Below are positions 14,765-24,900 of a stretch of DNA of 34,343 nt, piece after piece. This DNA is from Megasphaera hominis. GTDB taxonomy: Bacteria > Bacillota > Negativicutes > Veillonellales > Megasphaeraceae. The first letter of the stretch is position 1. Every line of letters starts with the position of its first letter. Under the pieces are notes generated by a model. The model was not told where the DNA came from. It saw nothing but the letters and a program-made list of their open reading frames with translations, and did not search any database. The stretch lies in NCBI RefSeq assembly GCF_014269395.1, contig NZ_JACOGK010000031.1:1-34343 (forward strand), read 5' to 3'. The translations under genes were made by a program, and so were the position numbers.

Positions 14765-15877
14765 GTGAATAGTACAATTATGGGCATTATCAACCTGAAA
14801 GAAAGCGGCCCCTTAAAAGAACTCAATGAAAACCGGCCTCTCGCGACCATCCCCATTGGCGGGAAATTCCGGCTTATCGATTTTACCATGTCCAACATGG
14901 TCAATGCCGGTATCGGCAACGTCGGCCTGCTCCTGTCGGCCCAGTCCCGGTCGGTCCTCGATCACGTCCGTTCCGGTAAGGAATGGGGCCTGGCCCGCAA
15001 GCGCGACGGCCTCTTCTATTTGCCGGCTGAAGTAGAAGACATTCTTCATCCTGTAGCCGGCAACATTCAGCCCCTCTACAAAAACCTGCAGTTCGTCAAA
15101 CGCGGTACGAGCCCGTACATCCTCATTTCCGATTGCGACCTCGTCCAGAATATCGACTACGATGAAGTCCTTCATTTCCACCGGCACCACAACGCCGACG
15201 TGACCATGATCTATAGCCAACAGGCTGTAGGCGGTGACAAAAGCGAAACGGTTCTGGCTGTAAACGACAACGACCGCGTGACGGGCATGAAGGAACAGAT
15301 TGGCACGCTCAGCGGCGACAACGTCTACCAGCACCAGATCCTCATCGATAACCAGATTTTCCAGCACTGCGTACGCCGGGCTTTTGCCCAGGGCTATCAC
15401 GACTTCGTCAGTGAGGTCCTCTTGCGCAATGTAGACCGCCTGCGCATTTTTGGCTATAATTATAAAGGGTATGCGAAACGCGTCGATTCTATCCGTTCCT
15501 ATTTCGACGTCAATATGGATCTTTTGGATCTGAGTATTTGGCGTCACCTCTTTTTGCAAAACCAGCGCCACATCTACACTAAGATCAAGGATGAAGCGCC
15601 GGCCAAATACATGGAAGAATCGCGGGTTAGCAACTCCATCATTGCAAATGGCTGCGTTATTGAAGGCCGCGTAGAAAATTCTGTTCTTTTCCGTAAGGTA
15701 CACGTAGGAAAGAACGCGGTCGTACGCAACAGTATTATCATGCAGCATTCAGATATCGGCGACGATGCGCACTTGGATTACGTCGTCTGCGATAAGGAAG
15801 CCGTAATCCAGCCGGAAGCTGCATTGTCTGGAACAAGAGAAAATCCTTTGTGCATCGGGAATTGTTCCGTCATCTAA
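14765..15877 (+). CDS. glgD: ADP-glucose pyrophosphorylase regulatory subunit GlgD
   Basis: This 370-residue GlgC paralogue starts with GTG after a GGAGATGAG ribosome site. The catalytic P-loop GGxGxRL is absent: the N-terminus reads MGIINLKESGPLKEL, going directly to TIPIGGKFRLIDFTMSN. The Asp pair region is altered to ISDCDLVQNIDYD. This is the usual GlgD pattern, a non-catalytic partner that forms a heterotetramer with GlgC and alters its kinetics in Firmicutes. The C-terminal half keeps the beta-helix (VSNSIIANGCVIEGRVENSVLF). The tight spacing to glgC suits a one-to-one complex. Confidence 0.95.
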   Translation: MNSTIMGIINLKESGPLKELNENRPLATIPIGGKFRLIDFTMSNMVNAGIGNVGLLLSAQSRSVLDHVRSGKEWGLARKRDGLFYLPAEVEDILHPVAGNIQPLYKNLQFVKRGTSPYILISDCDLVQNIDYDEVLHFHRHHNADVTMIYSQQAVGGDKSETVLAVNDNDRVTGMKEQIGTLSGDNVYQHQILIDNQIFQHCVRRAFAQGYHDFVSEVLLRNVDRLRIFGYNYKGYAKRVDSIRSYFDVNMDLLDLSIWRHLFLQNQRHIYTKIKDEAPAKYMEESRVSNSIIANGCVIEGRVENSVLFRKVHVGKNAVVRNSIIMQHSDIGDDAHLDYVVCDKEAVIQPEAALSGTRENPLCIGNCSVI

Positions 15878-15895
15878 AAAGGAGTTTTGACATCA

Positions 15896-18328
15896 GTGAA
15901 TACATGGCAGGATAAGGAAGAATTCAAAAAAATATTTACCGTAAAAGCCCATATCTTGTGGGAAAAAGAGTTGCAGGACCTGACGCCAAACGAAGTCTAT
16001 CAGACCGTGGCCTATATGGTCCGCGACTTGGTAAGTGAAGACTGGATCCGGACGAACCAGATCTATGCCGAAGAAAAGGCAAAACAAGTCTATTATTTTT
16101 CTATTGAATTTTTACTGGGACGCCTGCTCCAGTCCAACCTCATCGGCGTCGGCATGGAAGATGTTTGCCGTGCCGGCCTGAAGGATCTGGGCTGGGACTT
16201 GGATAAAATCATCCCGGAAGAACGGGACCCTGGTTTGGGCAACGGCGGCCTCGGCCGTCTGGCAGCCTGTTTCATCGACTCCCTGGCAGCCCTGCAGCTG
16301 CCGGGCCATGGCTGCAGCATCCGGTACCAGTACGGGCTCTTCAACCAGCGTATCATTGACGACCAGCAGGTAGAATTGCCGGATAACTGGCTCGTCAACG
16401 GCTTCCCGTGGGAAGTAAAGAAAGTCGACAAGGCCGTAAACGTGCGCTTTGGCGGCAACGCCTACATGCGTCCGGACGGCGAAGGCAACCTGGAATGTGT
16501 ATACGAAAAATATTCTTCCGTCCGTGCCGTACCGTACGACGTACCGGTTATCGGCTACCACAACCATACGGTCAACACCCTGCGCCTGTGGCGGGCTGAA
16601 TACTCGCGGGAAGACATGTACCGGGAACTTTCTATGGGCGACCGGCACCGCGCCTTCCGCTATAAGAACAGCGTCCAGCTCATTTCCCGTTTCCTCTATC
16701 CGGAGGACAGCACAGAAGAAGGGCGCAAACTGCGGCTCATGCAGGAATACTTCATGGTTTCCGCAGGCCTGCAGTCTATCGTCCGCTACTATAAGAAGAA
16801 AATCAAAGAAAGCATGTATGATTTCGATCATTACATTGCCCTGCACATTAACGATACCCATCCGGCCCTGATCATCCCCGAATTGATGCGGATCCTCATG
16901 GACGAAGAAGGTATGAACTGGGAAGACGCGTGGAAGGTAACGGTCCGTTCCGTAGCCTATACGAACCATACGGTCTTGCCGGAAGCCATGGAAAAATGGT
17001 CTATTCCCATGTTCAAAGAGCTCTTGCCGCGCATTTACCTCATCGTCGATGAAATCAACCGGCGCTGGCTCAAAGAGGTCCGCAAACGCTACCCGGGCAA
17101 CGAAGACATGGCCCGCAATGTTGCCATCCTCTGGGATGGACAGGTCCACATGGCCCACTTGGCCGTCCTGGGCAGCCACAGCGTTAACGGCGTAGCCGAA
17201 ATCCACTCGCAGATCCTGAAGGACTCGACACTCCATCAGTTCTACACGTGCTTCCCGGCCCGTTTCTCCAACAAGACCAACGGTATTTCTCATCGCCGCT
17301 GGCTCATCCAGTCGAACCCGCAGCTGGCAGACCTCCTGGATGATACGATCGGAACGGACTGGCGCCGTGATCCGCGCCGCCTCTTAGACCTCAAAGGCTA
17401 TTCCAGCGACGGTTCCTTCCTGGAACAGCTGGGCCAGGTCAAGAAGACACGCAAAGAAATCATGGCTGACTATATTAAAAAGAAATACGCCATGACCGTC
17501 GATACATCGTCCATTTTTGACGTCCAGATCAAGCGTATCCACTTGTACAAACGGCAGCTGCTCAACATCCTGCACGTCATGCACTTGTATTATTTCCTGC
17601 GTGATAATCCCAAAGTCCAGATTACGCCTCGGACCTTCCTCTTTGGCGGCAAGGCCGCAGCCAGCTACGGCGAAGCAAAGCAGACCATCCGTCTGATCAA
17701 CGTCGTCGCCCGCATGGTCAATACGGATCGCCGCGTGAGCAAGCAGATGCAGGTCCTGTTCCTGGAAAACTACAACGTCTCCCTGGGACAGATTCTCTTC
17801 CCGGCAGCCGACGTGAGCGAACAGATTTCTACAGCCGGCAAGGAAGCGTCCGGCACAGGCAATATGAAATTCATGATGAACGGCGCCATTACGCTGGGCA
17901 CCATGGACGGGGCCAACGTCGAAATCCATCGCGAAGTAGGCGATGACAACTGTGTTATCTTTGGCCTCAGAGCCAACGAAGTCATGGATTACTACATCCA
18001 CGGCGGCTATTCGGCCTGGAATATGTACGGCCAGGATGAAAACATCCGCCAGGTCATGAACAGCCTCGTCGACGGCTCCCTGGGCTATGGCGAAACCTTT
18101 GATATGCTGTACGAATCGCTCCTCGACCGGAACGACGAATACTTTGTCCTCAAGGATTTCGAACCGTACTGTAAAGCCCAGGTGGAAATTGCCAACCGTT
18201 ACCACGACCGCCGTCATTGGCTCCATTCGAGTGCCATCAACATTGCCCATTCGGGCTATTTCTCCAGCGACCGGACGATCATGCAGTATGCCAACGATAT
18301 CTGGCACTTGAGGAAAATGATTCACTGA
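15896..18328 (+). CDS. glgP: Glycogen/maltodextrin phosphorylase
   Basis: This 810-residue PLP-dependent GT35 enzyme releases glucose 1-phosphate from alpha-1,4-glucan ends. Visible marks are YFSIEFLLGRLL, RDPGLGNGGLGRLAACFIDSLA, ALHINDTHPAL, KTNGISHRRWL and the PLP-lysine motif KEASGTGNMKFMMNGA with Lys658, then TMDGANVEI. Length is typical of short bacterial phosphorylases without long N-terminal regulatory extensions. GTG 15896 is 11 bases from AAAAGGAG; the TTG at 15887 is in frame but only 2 bases from that site, so the GTG is preferred. It is the third gene of the cluster and provides the degradative arm next to the synthetic genes. Confidence 0.95.
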   Translation: MNTWQDKEEFKKIFTVKAHILWEKELQDLTPNEVYQTVAYMVRDLVSEDWIRTNQIYAEEKAKQVYYFSIEFLLGRLLQSNLIGVGMEDVCRAGLKDLGWDLDKIIPEERDPGLGNGGLGRLAACFIDSLAALQLPGHGCSIRYQYGLFNQRIIDDQQVELPDNWLVNGFPWEVKKVDKAVNVRFGGNAYMRPDGEGNLECVYEKYSSVRAVPYDVPVIGYHNHTVNTLRLWRAEYSREDMYRELSMGDRHRAFRYKNSVQLISRFLYPEDSTEEGRKLRLMQEYFMVSAGLQSIVRYYKKKIKESMYDFDHYIALHINDTHPALIIPELMRILMDEEGMNWEDAWKVTVRSVAYTNHTVLPEAMEKWSIPMFKELLPRIYLIVDEINRRWLKEVRKRYPGNEDMARNVAILWDGQVHMAHLAVLGSHSVNGVAEIHSQILKDSTLHQFYTCFPARFSNKTNGISHRRWLIQSNPQLADLLDDTIGTDWRRDPRRLLDLKGYSSDGSFLEQLGQVKKTRKEIMADYIKKKYAMTVDTSSIFDVQIKRIHLYKRQLLNILHVMHLYYFLRDNPKVQITPRTFLFGGKAAASYGEAKQTIRLINVVARMVNTDRRVSKQMQVLFLENYNVSLGQILFPAADVSEQISTAGKEASGTGNMKFMMNGAITLGTMDGANVEIHREVGDDNCVIFGLRANEVMDYYIHGGYSAWNMYGQDENIRQVMNSLVDGSLGYGETFDMLYESLLDRNDEYFVLKDFEPYCKAQVEIANRYHDRRHWLHSSAINIAHSGYFSSDRTIMQYANDIWHLRKMIH

Positions 18329-18351
18329 GTATCACAGGGGAGGAGTCGTAA

Positions 18352-20430
18352 TTGAAAATAAGCGCCATTGATGAATTTAGTACGTACTTGTTTCATCAGG
18401 GAACAAATTATAATGCCTATCGCATGCTGGGCGCCCACTTTACGGCGTACAAGCACCAGTCGTGCGTACGCTTTGCCGTCTGGGCACCCCATGCCCTGGC
18501 GGTGAGCGTCGTCGGCGATTTTAATAACTGGGATGCCGGTGCCAACCCCATGGAGCGGAGCAGCTCTGATGGGGAAATCTGGGTTACCCACATCCCCGGT
18601 CTCCAAGAAGGGGATATCTATAAATATGCCATTACAGGTGCCGACGGCAGTCAGATCCTAAAGAGCGATCCTTATGCGTTTAGCTCGGAAGTGCGGCCCA
18701 ACACGGCATCGCGCCTGACGAAGCTCCACTATACGTGGCGGGACCGCAAATGGATGGACAGCCGCCAGGACTACGATTCGTACAGCCGGCCCATGCTGAC
18801 GTATGAAGTCCATCTGGGCTCGTGGAAGCGTAATGCCGAAGGGGAGATGCTGACCTACCGGGAACTGGCAGAGCAGCTCGTAGCCTACGTCAAGGACATG
18901 CACTACACGCACATTGAGCTCATGCCCTTGTGCGAATATCCCTTTGACGGCTCCTGGGGCTACCAGGGAACGGGCTATTTCTCCGTAACCAGCCGCTACG
19001 GCTCGCCAGAGGATTTCATGTACTTCGTCGATCTGTGCCACCGCAACGACATTGGCGTCATCCTCGACTGGGTACCGGGCCATTTCTGCCGCGATGCTCA
19101 CGGTTTGCGCCACTTCGATGGCCAGCCGCTCTACGAATCGGGCAACCCCATGCTGGCAGAAAACACGGAATGGGACACCATGAATTTCGACTACGGCCGC
19201 ACAGAAGTGCAGTCCTTCCTCATTTCGAGTGCCCTCTTTTTCCTGACCCAGTTCCACATTGACGGTCTGCGTATCGACGCCGTATCCAACATGCTGTATC
19301 TCGACTATGGTCACAGCGATGGCCAGTGGCAGGCCAATAAATATGGCGGCCGGGAAAACCTGGAAGCCATCGATTTCCTGCGCAAGCTCAATAAAGCCGT
19401 CTTTGAAAACGTACCGCAGGCCCTCATGATTGCCGAAGAATCGTCGGCGTGGCCCCTCGTGACCAAGCCCGTCGATGTAGGCGGCCTGGGCTTTAACTAC
19501 AAGTGGAACATGGGCTGGATGAACGATATGCTCCGCTATATGGCCCTGGATCCCTTGTTCCGCAAGGATAACCAGAACCTGATTACGTTCTCCCTGTGCT
19601 ATGCCTTCTCGGAAAACTTTGTCCTGCCTTTGTCGCACGATGAAGTCGTACACGGCAAGCACTCGCTCCTCGATAAAATGCCCGGTGATTACTGGCAGAA
19701 ATTTGCCGGCCTGCGTGCCTTCTACGGCTACTGGATGTCACACCCGGGCAAAAAACTGCTCTTTATGGGCAGTGATTACGGCCAGTTCATCGAATGGAAA
19801 TACGATGACAGCCTTGATTGGCATTTGCTGGAATACGAAAAACACTTGGCCATGCACAATTACGTTCGGGAACTGAACGAATTCTACGGCAAACACCGTG
19901 AATTCTGGGAAGAAGATTGTGACTGGTCCGGCTTTTCGTGGATTAGCTGTGACGACTGCAATAACAGCGTCATTGCCTTTTACCGCAGTGGCCGCGATGG
20001 CCAGAGCATGACCGTCGTCGTTTGCAACTTTACGCCTGTCGTACGGCATGACTACCGCTTTGGTGTACCCCGTCCGGGCACGTACGTGGAAGTCCTCAAT
20101 AGTGATGCCGAACAGTTTGGCGGCTCGAACGTGCTCAATGAAGGTGCCTTTACAGCCGAAGACATTGCCATGCACGGTATGGACCAGTCCCTGAGCCTGA
20201 CCCTGCCGCCGTTGGCAACGATTTATTTGGAACTGAAGCCCGAAGCCGAAGCAGGCCAGGCCCTGCCGGAATTGGTGCAGTCTGTGCCGGCACGGCGCCG
20301 TCCGGCGGCTAAGAGCAGCAAGCGTACAGCAGGTACGACGAAAAAGAGCACAGCTCCTAAAAAAAGGCTAGTACAAAGAAAAGCGCTAAAAACGCCTGAC
20401 TTGTTTGAGATAAAAGAGGGTGATACTTAA
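18352..20430 (+). CDS. glgB: 1,4-alpha-glucan branching enzyme GlgB
   Basis: This 692-residue GH13 enzyme introduces alpha-1,6 branches. A CBM48 lies at about residues 25-115 (VRFAVWAPHALAVSVVGDFNNW), then the catalytic barrel from TYEVHLGSW. Catalytic residues are Asp309 (GLRIDAVSNMLY), Glu362 (IAEESSAWP) and Asp430 (LSHDEV). It begins with TTG after GGGGAGGAG. The C-terminus is unusual: after PLATIYLEL a Lys/Arg/Ala/Thr-rich tail of about 50 residues follows. That tail changes character at an A7 run (20359-20365), where a -1 shift would continue it as KASTKKSAKNA and stop at 20399. As written, the stop TAA overlaps the glgA ATG. Enzyme identity is certain; the last 20-25 residues are in doubt. 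Confidence 0.95.
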   Translation: MKISAIDEFSTYLFHQGTNYNAYRMLGAHFTAYKHQSCVRFAVWAPHALAVSVVGDFNNWDAGANPMERSSSDGEIWVTHIPGLQEGDIYKYAITGADGSQILKSDPYAFSSEVRPNTASRLTKLHYTWRDRKWMDSRQDYDSYSRPMLTYEVHLGSWKRNAEGEMLTYRELAEQLVAYVKDMHYTHIELMPLCEYPFDGSWGYQGTGYFSVTSRYGSPEDFMYFVDLCHRNDIGVILDWVPGHFCRDAHGLRHFDGQPLYESGNPMLAENTEWDTMNFDYGRTEVQSFLISSALFFLTQFHIDGLRIDAVSNMLYLDYGHSDGQWQANKYGGRENLEAIDFLRKLNKAVFENVPQALMIAEESSAWPLVTKPVDVGGLGFNYKWNMGWMNDMLRYMALDPLFRKDNQNLITFSLCYAFSENFVLPLSHDEVVHGKHSLLDKMPGDYWQKFAGLRAFYGYWMSHPGKKLLFMGSDYGQFIEWKYDDSLDWHLLEYEKHLAMHNYVRELNEFYGKHREFWEEDCDWSGFSWISCDDCNNSVIAFYRSGRDGQSMTVVVCNFTPVVRHDYRFGVPRPGTYVEVLNSDAEQFGGSNVLNEGAFTAEDIAMHGMDQSLSLTLPPLATIYLELKPEAEAGQALPELVQSVPARRRPAAKSSKRTAGTTKKSTAPKKRLVQRKALKTPDLFEIKEGDT

Positions 20431-21869
20431 TGGTTAACGTATTATTCGCGGCGTCGGAAGCCGTCCCTTTCATTAAGACCGGTGGTTTGGCTGACGTCAT
20501 GGGCTCCTTGCCCAAAGCGTTGGCCGCACAAGGGATGGACGTCCGGCTCGTCTTGCCGAAATACAGCCAGATCAGCGAAGAATGGCAGGCCAAGATGAAG
20601 CCTGTCGTCCACGGTATGGTCAACCTGGCCTGGCGCCAGCTGTATTTTGGTGTGGAAGCCGTCGAAATCGACGGCGTAACGGTCTATTTCATTGACAATG
20701 AATGGTACTTCAAGCGCGACCGTCTCTATGGCTTTGAAGACGACGACGAACGCTTTGCCTACTTCTGCCGGGCTGTCCTGACTATGTTGCCGCAAATCGG
20801 CTTCCAGCCGGACATCATTCATTGTAATGACTGGCACACAGGCCTCATGGGTGTCTTCCTGAAAGAAGACTTTGCCCACGATCCGTTCTACCAGTATATG
20901 AAGATTATTTACACCATTCATAACCTGAAATACCAGGGGATTTATCCGCCATCCATCATGCAGGACATTATCGGCTTGCCGCAGGAACTCTTCGACAACG
21001 GCAACCTCGAATGCGATGGCTGCGTAAACTACATGAAATCCGGCATGGTCTACGCCGATTACATTACGACAGTAAGCAAGACCTACGCCCGGGAAATCAT
21101 GTACCCCTACTTTGGCGAACGCCTCGATGGCTACCTGCGCGATGCCAAAGACCGCCTGACAGGGATCATCAATGGTCTCGACGAAGACGTGTACAATCCG
21201 GAAACGGATACGTTCATCAAGGCACCGTATACGGCAGCTAACTTCCCCCTTTGGAAGCACGTCAATAAAGAAGCGCTCCAGGAAGAATTGGGCCTGCCTG
21301 TAAACCGCAACGTGCCTATGATCGCCATGGTAACGCGCCTCGTTGCCGATAAAGGCCTGGACCTCGTGACCTGCATCATCGATGAACTCCTGGCAGAAGA
21401 CGTACAGTTTGTCCTCGTTGGTACCGGCGATTGGGCTTATGAAGATACGTTCCGCAACCTGGCCCAGCGCTATCCGACAAAAGTCTCGGCGAACATTCTC
21501 TTTAATGAAGGCCTTGCCCATCAGGTCTACGCAGCCTCGGACATCTTCATCATGCCGTCGAGTTACGAACCGTGCGGCCTGAGCCAGCTCATTGCCCTGA
21601 AATACGGGTCCATTCCTGTCGTCCGGGAAACGGGCGGCCTGAAGGATACGGTCATTCCCTTCAACAAGTATACGAAGCAGGGCAACGGCCTGACCTTCAA
21701 GAATTTCAATGCCCATGAATTGCTCTTTACGATCAAACGGGCCTTGGGCTATTATGCCGACAGCGTCGTTTGGGAAAGTCTCGTCCGCAATGCCATGGAA
21801 AGCGATTACGGCTGGAGCCGTTCGGCCAAAGCCTACGCTGACTTGTACCAGCGCGTATTGAAGAAGTAA
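20430..21869 (+). CDS. glgA: Glycogen synthase (ADP-glucose type) GlgA
   Basis: This 479-residue GT5 enzyme transfers glucose from ADP-glucose to the non-reducing end of alpha-1,4-glucan. The ADP-glucose-binding K16-T-G-G-L motif is in FIKTGGLADVMGSLPKAL. Other marks are IIHCNDWHTGL, TIHNLKYQG, NGLDEDVYNPETD and the C-terminal E-x7-E region SSYEPCGLSQLIALKYGSIPVVRETGGLKDTV. Full length for the family. The ATG shares a base with the preceding TAA (TAATG) and has GAGGGTGAT upstream, so translation is probably coupled to glgB. A hairpin at 21884-21919 follows before the next gene. Confidence 0.97.
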   Translation: MVNVLFAASEAVPFIKTGGLADVMGSLPKALAAQGMDVRLVLPKYSQISEEWQAKMKPVVHGMVNLAWRQLYFGVEAVEIDGVTVYFIDNEWYFKRDRLYGFEDDDERFAYFCRAVLTMLPQIGFQPDIIHCNDWHTGLMGVFLKEDFAHDPFYQYMKIIYTIHNLKYQGIYPPSIMQDIIGLPQELFDNGNLECDGCVNYMKSGMVYADYITTVSKTYAREIMYPYFGERLDGYLRDAKDRLTGIINGLDEDVYNPETDTFIKAPYTAANFPLWKHVNKEALQEELGLPVNRNVPMIAMVTRLVADKGLDLVTCIIDELLAEDVQFVLVGTGDWAYEDTFRNLAQRYPTKVSANILFNEGLAHQVYAASDIFIMPSSYEPCGLSQLIALKYGSIPVVRETGGLKDTVIPFNKYTKQGNGLTFKNFNAHELLFTIKRALGYYADSVVWESLVRNAMESDYGWSRSAKAYADLYQRVLKK

Positions 21870-21883
21870 AACAGTCTGTCTAT

Positions 21884-21919
21884 GACCCCTGTCCGGCATC
21901 GTCTGCGGCAGGGGTCTTT
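21884..21919 (+). terminator. Hairpin between glgA and the amylase-MalQ gene
   Basis: GACCCCTG / CAGGGGTC with inner GCA/TGC pairing, followed by only TTT. The short U tract suggests partial termination, so the last gene could be expressed at a lower level than glgCDPBA. Confidence 0.55.
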
Positions 21920-21936
21920 GAAAACGAGGAATACTT

Positions 21937-24900
21937 ATGGAATTACGTTTATATCACGATTCACACAGCAGCCGCTGGCGTTCCCGCTTTGGCGCCATTC
22001 CTACAGGCACACGCCTGACCCTGCGCCTCGGCATCGGCGGCCGGCCGGCTACGGAGTGCACTGCTAAGGTGCGCCTGTGGAAGAGCAACGACGGCGAAAC
22101 GCTCCTGCCTATGGAAGCAAAGGACGGCTATTTCACCGTCACCTGGACCGTACCGGAAACAGGCTGCCTGCTCTGGTACTATTTCATCGTCACCACGGAC
22201 GAAAAGGTCCGTTACTACGGCAATAACCAGGATCATCTGGGTGGCGTCGGCGCCGAATACGACACGGTGCCGCCAGCCTATCAGATTACTGTATATGATA
22301 AAAACTCCCACACGCCGGACTGGTTCAAGCACGCCATTGTCTACCAGATCTTTCCGGACCGCTTTTGCCGCGGTCACAAGCACGGCGAAAACCTGCGCGG
22401 GAAAAGCGGTGCCGTCATCCACAGCGATTGGAACGACGTGCCTTATTATTGCAAAAATACGGAAACCGGTGACGTCGTACAGTACGATTTCTTCGGCGGC
22501 GACCTTGAAGGGATCCGCCAGAAACTCGATTACCTGGCCGACCTGGGCGTTACGGCACTGTACCTGAATCCGGTCTTTGAAAGCTGCAGCAACCATCGCT
22601 ACGGCACAGCCGATTACCATAAAATTGATCCCTTCCTGGGCACGAACGACGAATTCTCGGCCCTCTGCGAGGCTGCCAAAAAGCGGGGCATCCGCATTAT
22701 CCTCGACGGCGTCTTCAGCCATACCGGTGCGGACAGCATCTATTTCAACCGCTTTGGCCATTACCCGTCGCTCGGTGCCTACCAGTCCAAAGAATCGCCG
22801 TACTATTCGTGGTACCGCTTTACGGACTATCCTGACGAATACGAAGCCTGGTGGGGCGTCAAGGACCTGCCCGACGTAGACGAAACGAACCCGTCGTACA
22901 TGAACTTTATCATCAACGGCGAAAACAGCGTCCTGCGCCACTGGCTCCGCGCCGGTATTAGCGGCTGGCGCCTGGACGTCATTGACGAACTGCCCGTGCC
23001 CTTCCTGCGCAATTTCTACAAAACGCTGAAGGAAGAAAATCCCGACGCCGTCCTCATCGGTGAAGTCTGGGAAGACGCATCCAATAAGATCAGCTATAGC
23101 GAACAGCGGGAATACCTGTGCGGTCACGACATTGACAGCGCCATGAACTACGTCCTGCGGGCCATGGTCGTCGATTTCGTCTTAGGCCGTAAAGACGGCA
23201 CGCGCCTGGGCCAGGAAATTTGGCAGCTCATGGAAAATTACCCCATGGAAAACGCCTATGCCATGCTCAATCTCATTAGCAGTCATGATATCGAACGGAT
23301 TCTCACCGTCATGAGCGGCGAAAAGGGCATGGTTCGCGGTGAATCCATTGCCAAAGGCCGGGTGAAGCTCCTTTCGGCCTGGCAGTTTACCATGCCTGGC
23401 GCACCGTGTATTTATTACGGCGACGAAGCCGGCCAAGTGGGCGGCAAAGATCCGGACAACCGGCGTACGTACCCGTGGGGCCACGAAGACAAGAGCCTCC
23501 TGCGCTGGACGAAGCGCCTGACCGCCTTGCGGCGCCACAATGACGCCTTGCAGACGGGCCGTTTTATTCCCCTCTACAGCAAGGGCGACCTCTATGTGTA
23601 CTGCCGCGTCATCGAAGGCGGCCGTGATGTCTTCGGCAAGCCTGCCAAAGACGGTCTCTTCGTCATTGCCCTCAACCGCAGCACGACGGCCTTGCACACG
23701 ATCAGCTTCTTTACCAATGGTCTCCTGTACGGCGACCTGACGAACGCCCTCATTCCTAATATGGAACCGATACACACGCAAAACAGCCGTTTGGAACTGA
23801 CCCTGCCGCCCTTAGGCGTCGCCATTTTACAGGCGAAAGAAAGCGGTCCCAAACGGGCAGGCATTCTCCTGCACCCGACATCCCTGCCGGGCAACGGACC
23901 AGGGAACGGCGTCCTCGGCGACTATGCCTACCGCTTCGTCGATTTTCTCAAGGCAGCAGGCCAGACGCTCTGGCAAATCCTGCCTCTTACGCCGCCCCTC
24001 TTAGGCGACTCGCCGTACTTGTCGCGGTCGGCCTTTGCCGGCAACGAAAAGCTCATTTCCCTCGATTTCCTCAACCGGGCCGGCTGGCTCTCGGACGAAC
24101 GCTACAGCCAGTATCAGGCAGAAGCCGCCCAGGCCAAGACCTGGGACGACGAATGGAAATGCCGCAGCGCCGCCTTGTGGGATATGTCCCACGACAAAAA
24201 CATGACCATTCCTTGGGCACCCTTTAACCAGTTCTGCCACGATAATGCATACTGGCTCGACGACTACGCCCTCTTCTGTGCCGTCAGTGATTTCTACGGC
24301 GGCCGCGATTGGAGCCAGTGGCCAGACGATATCCGCATGCGCCGGAAAGAGGCTATAGAATACTACCAAAAGACCTTGTCCGGTACTATTTCTCACGTCA
24401 AGTTCCTCCAGTACATCGTCTATCGCCAGTGGCAGGATGTACGGGCCTACGCCCACCGCAACGGCGTCTCTATCCTCGGCGATATTCCCATGTTCGTCGC
24501 GCACAACAGCGCCGACTGCTGGGCCCATCAGGAGCTCTTTGCCCTGGATGAAAAGGGACAGCCGACGAGCGTTGCCGGCGTGCCACCGGATTATTTCAGT
24601 GCCGACGGCCAGCTCTGGGGCAATCCCCTGTATGATTACGACCGCATGGCAAAGGATCACTACGACTGGTGGGTACAGCGCTTCCGTTATACCTTCCGCC
24701 TCGTCGACGAAGTCCGCCTCGATCACTTCCGCGGCCTGGAAGCCTTTTGGTCCGTTCCTGCTACCGCCAAGACGGCCCGTGCAGGAAAGTGGGTCAAAGC
24801 ACCCGGTGCGGAAATCCTCAAAGAAGTACGGCACCGTTTGGGCAACGTGCGCATCGTCGCCGAAGACTTGGGCATCATTACCGATGAAGTGTGCGACCTG

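Noticed and set aside
16112..17293. A 393-residue open frame antisense to glgP, and similar long frames opposite trhP, glgD, glgB, the amylase-MalQ gene and topB
   Set aside because: Same codon-bias shadow effect; all lie opposite genes with intact catalytic motifs.
20442..21899. A 485-residue open frame antisense to glgA
   Set aside because: It is exactly opposite a certain glgA; the GC-rich third-codon bias keeps the complementary frame open. No ribosome site or family similarity.
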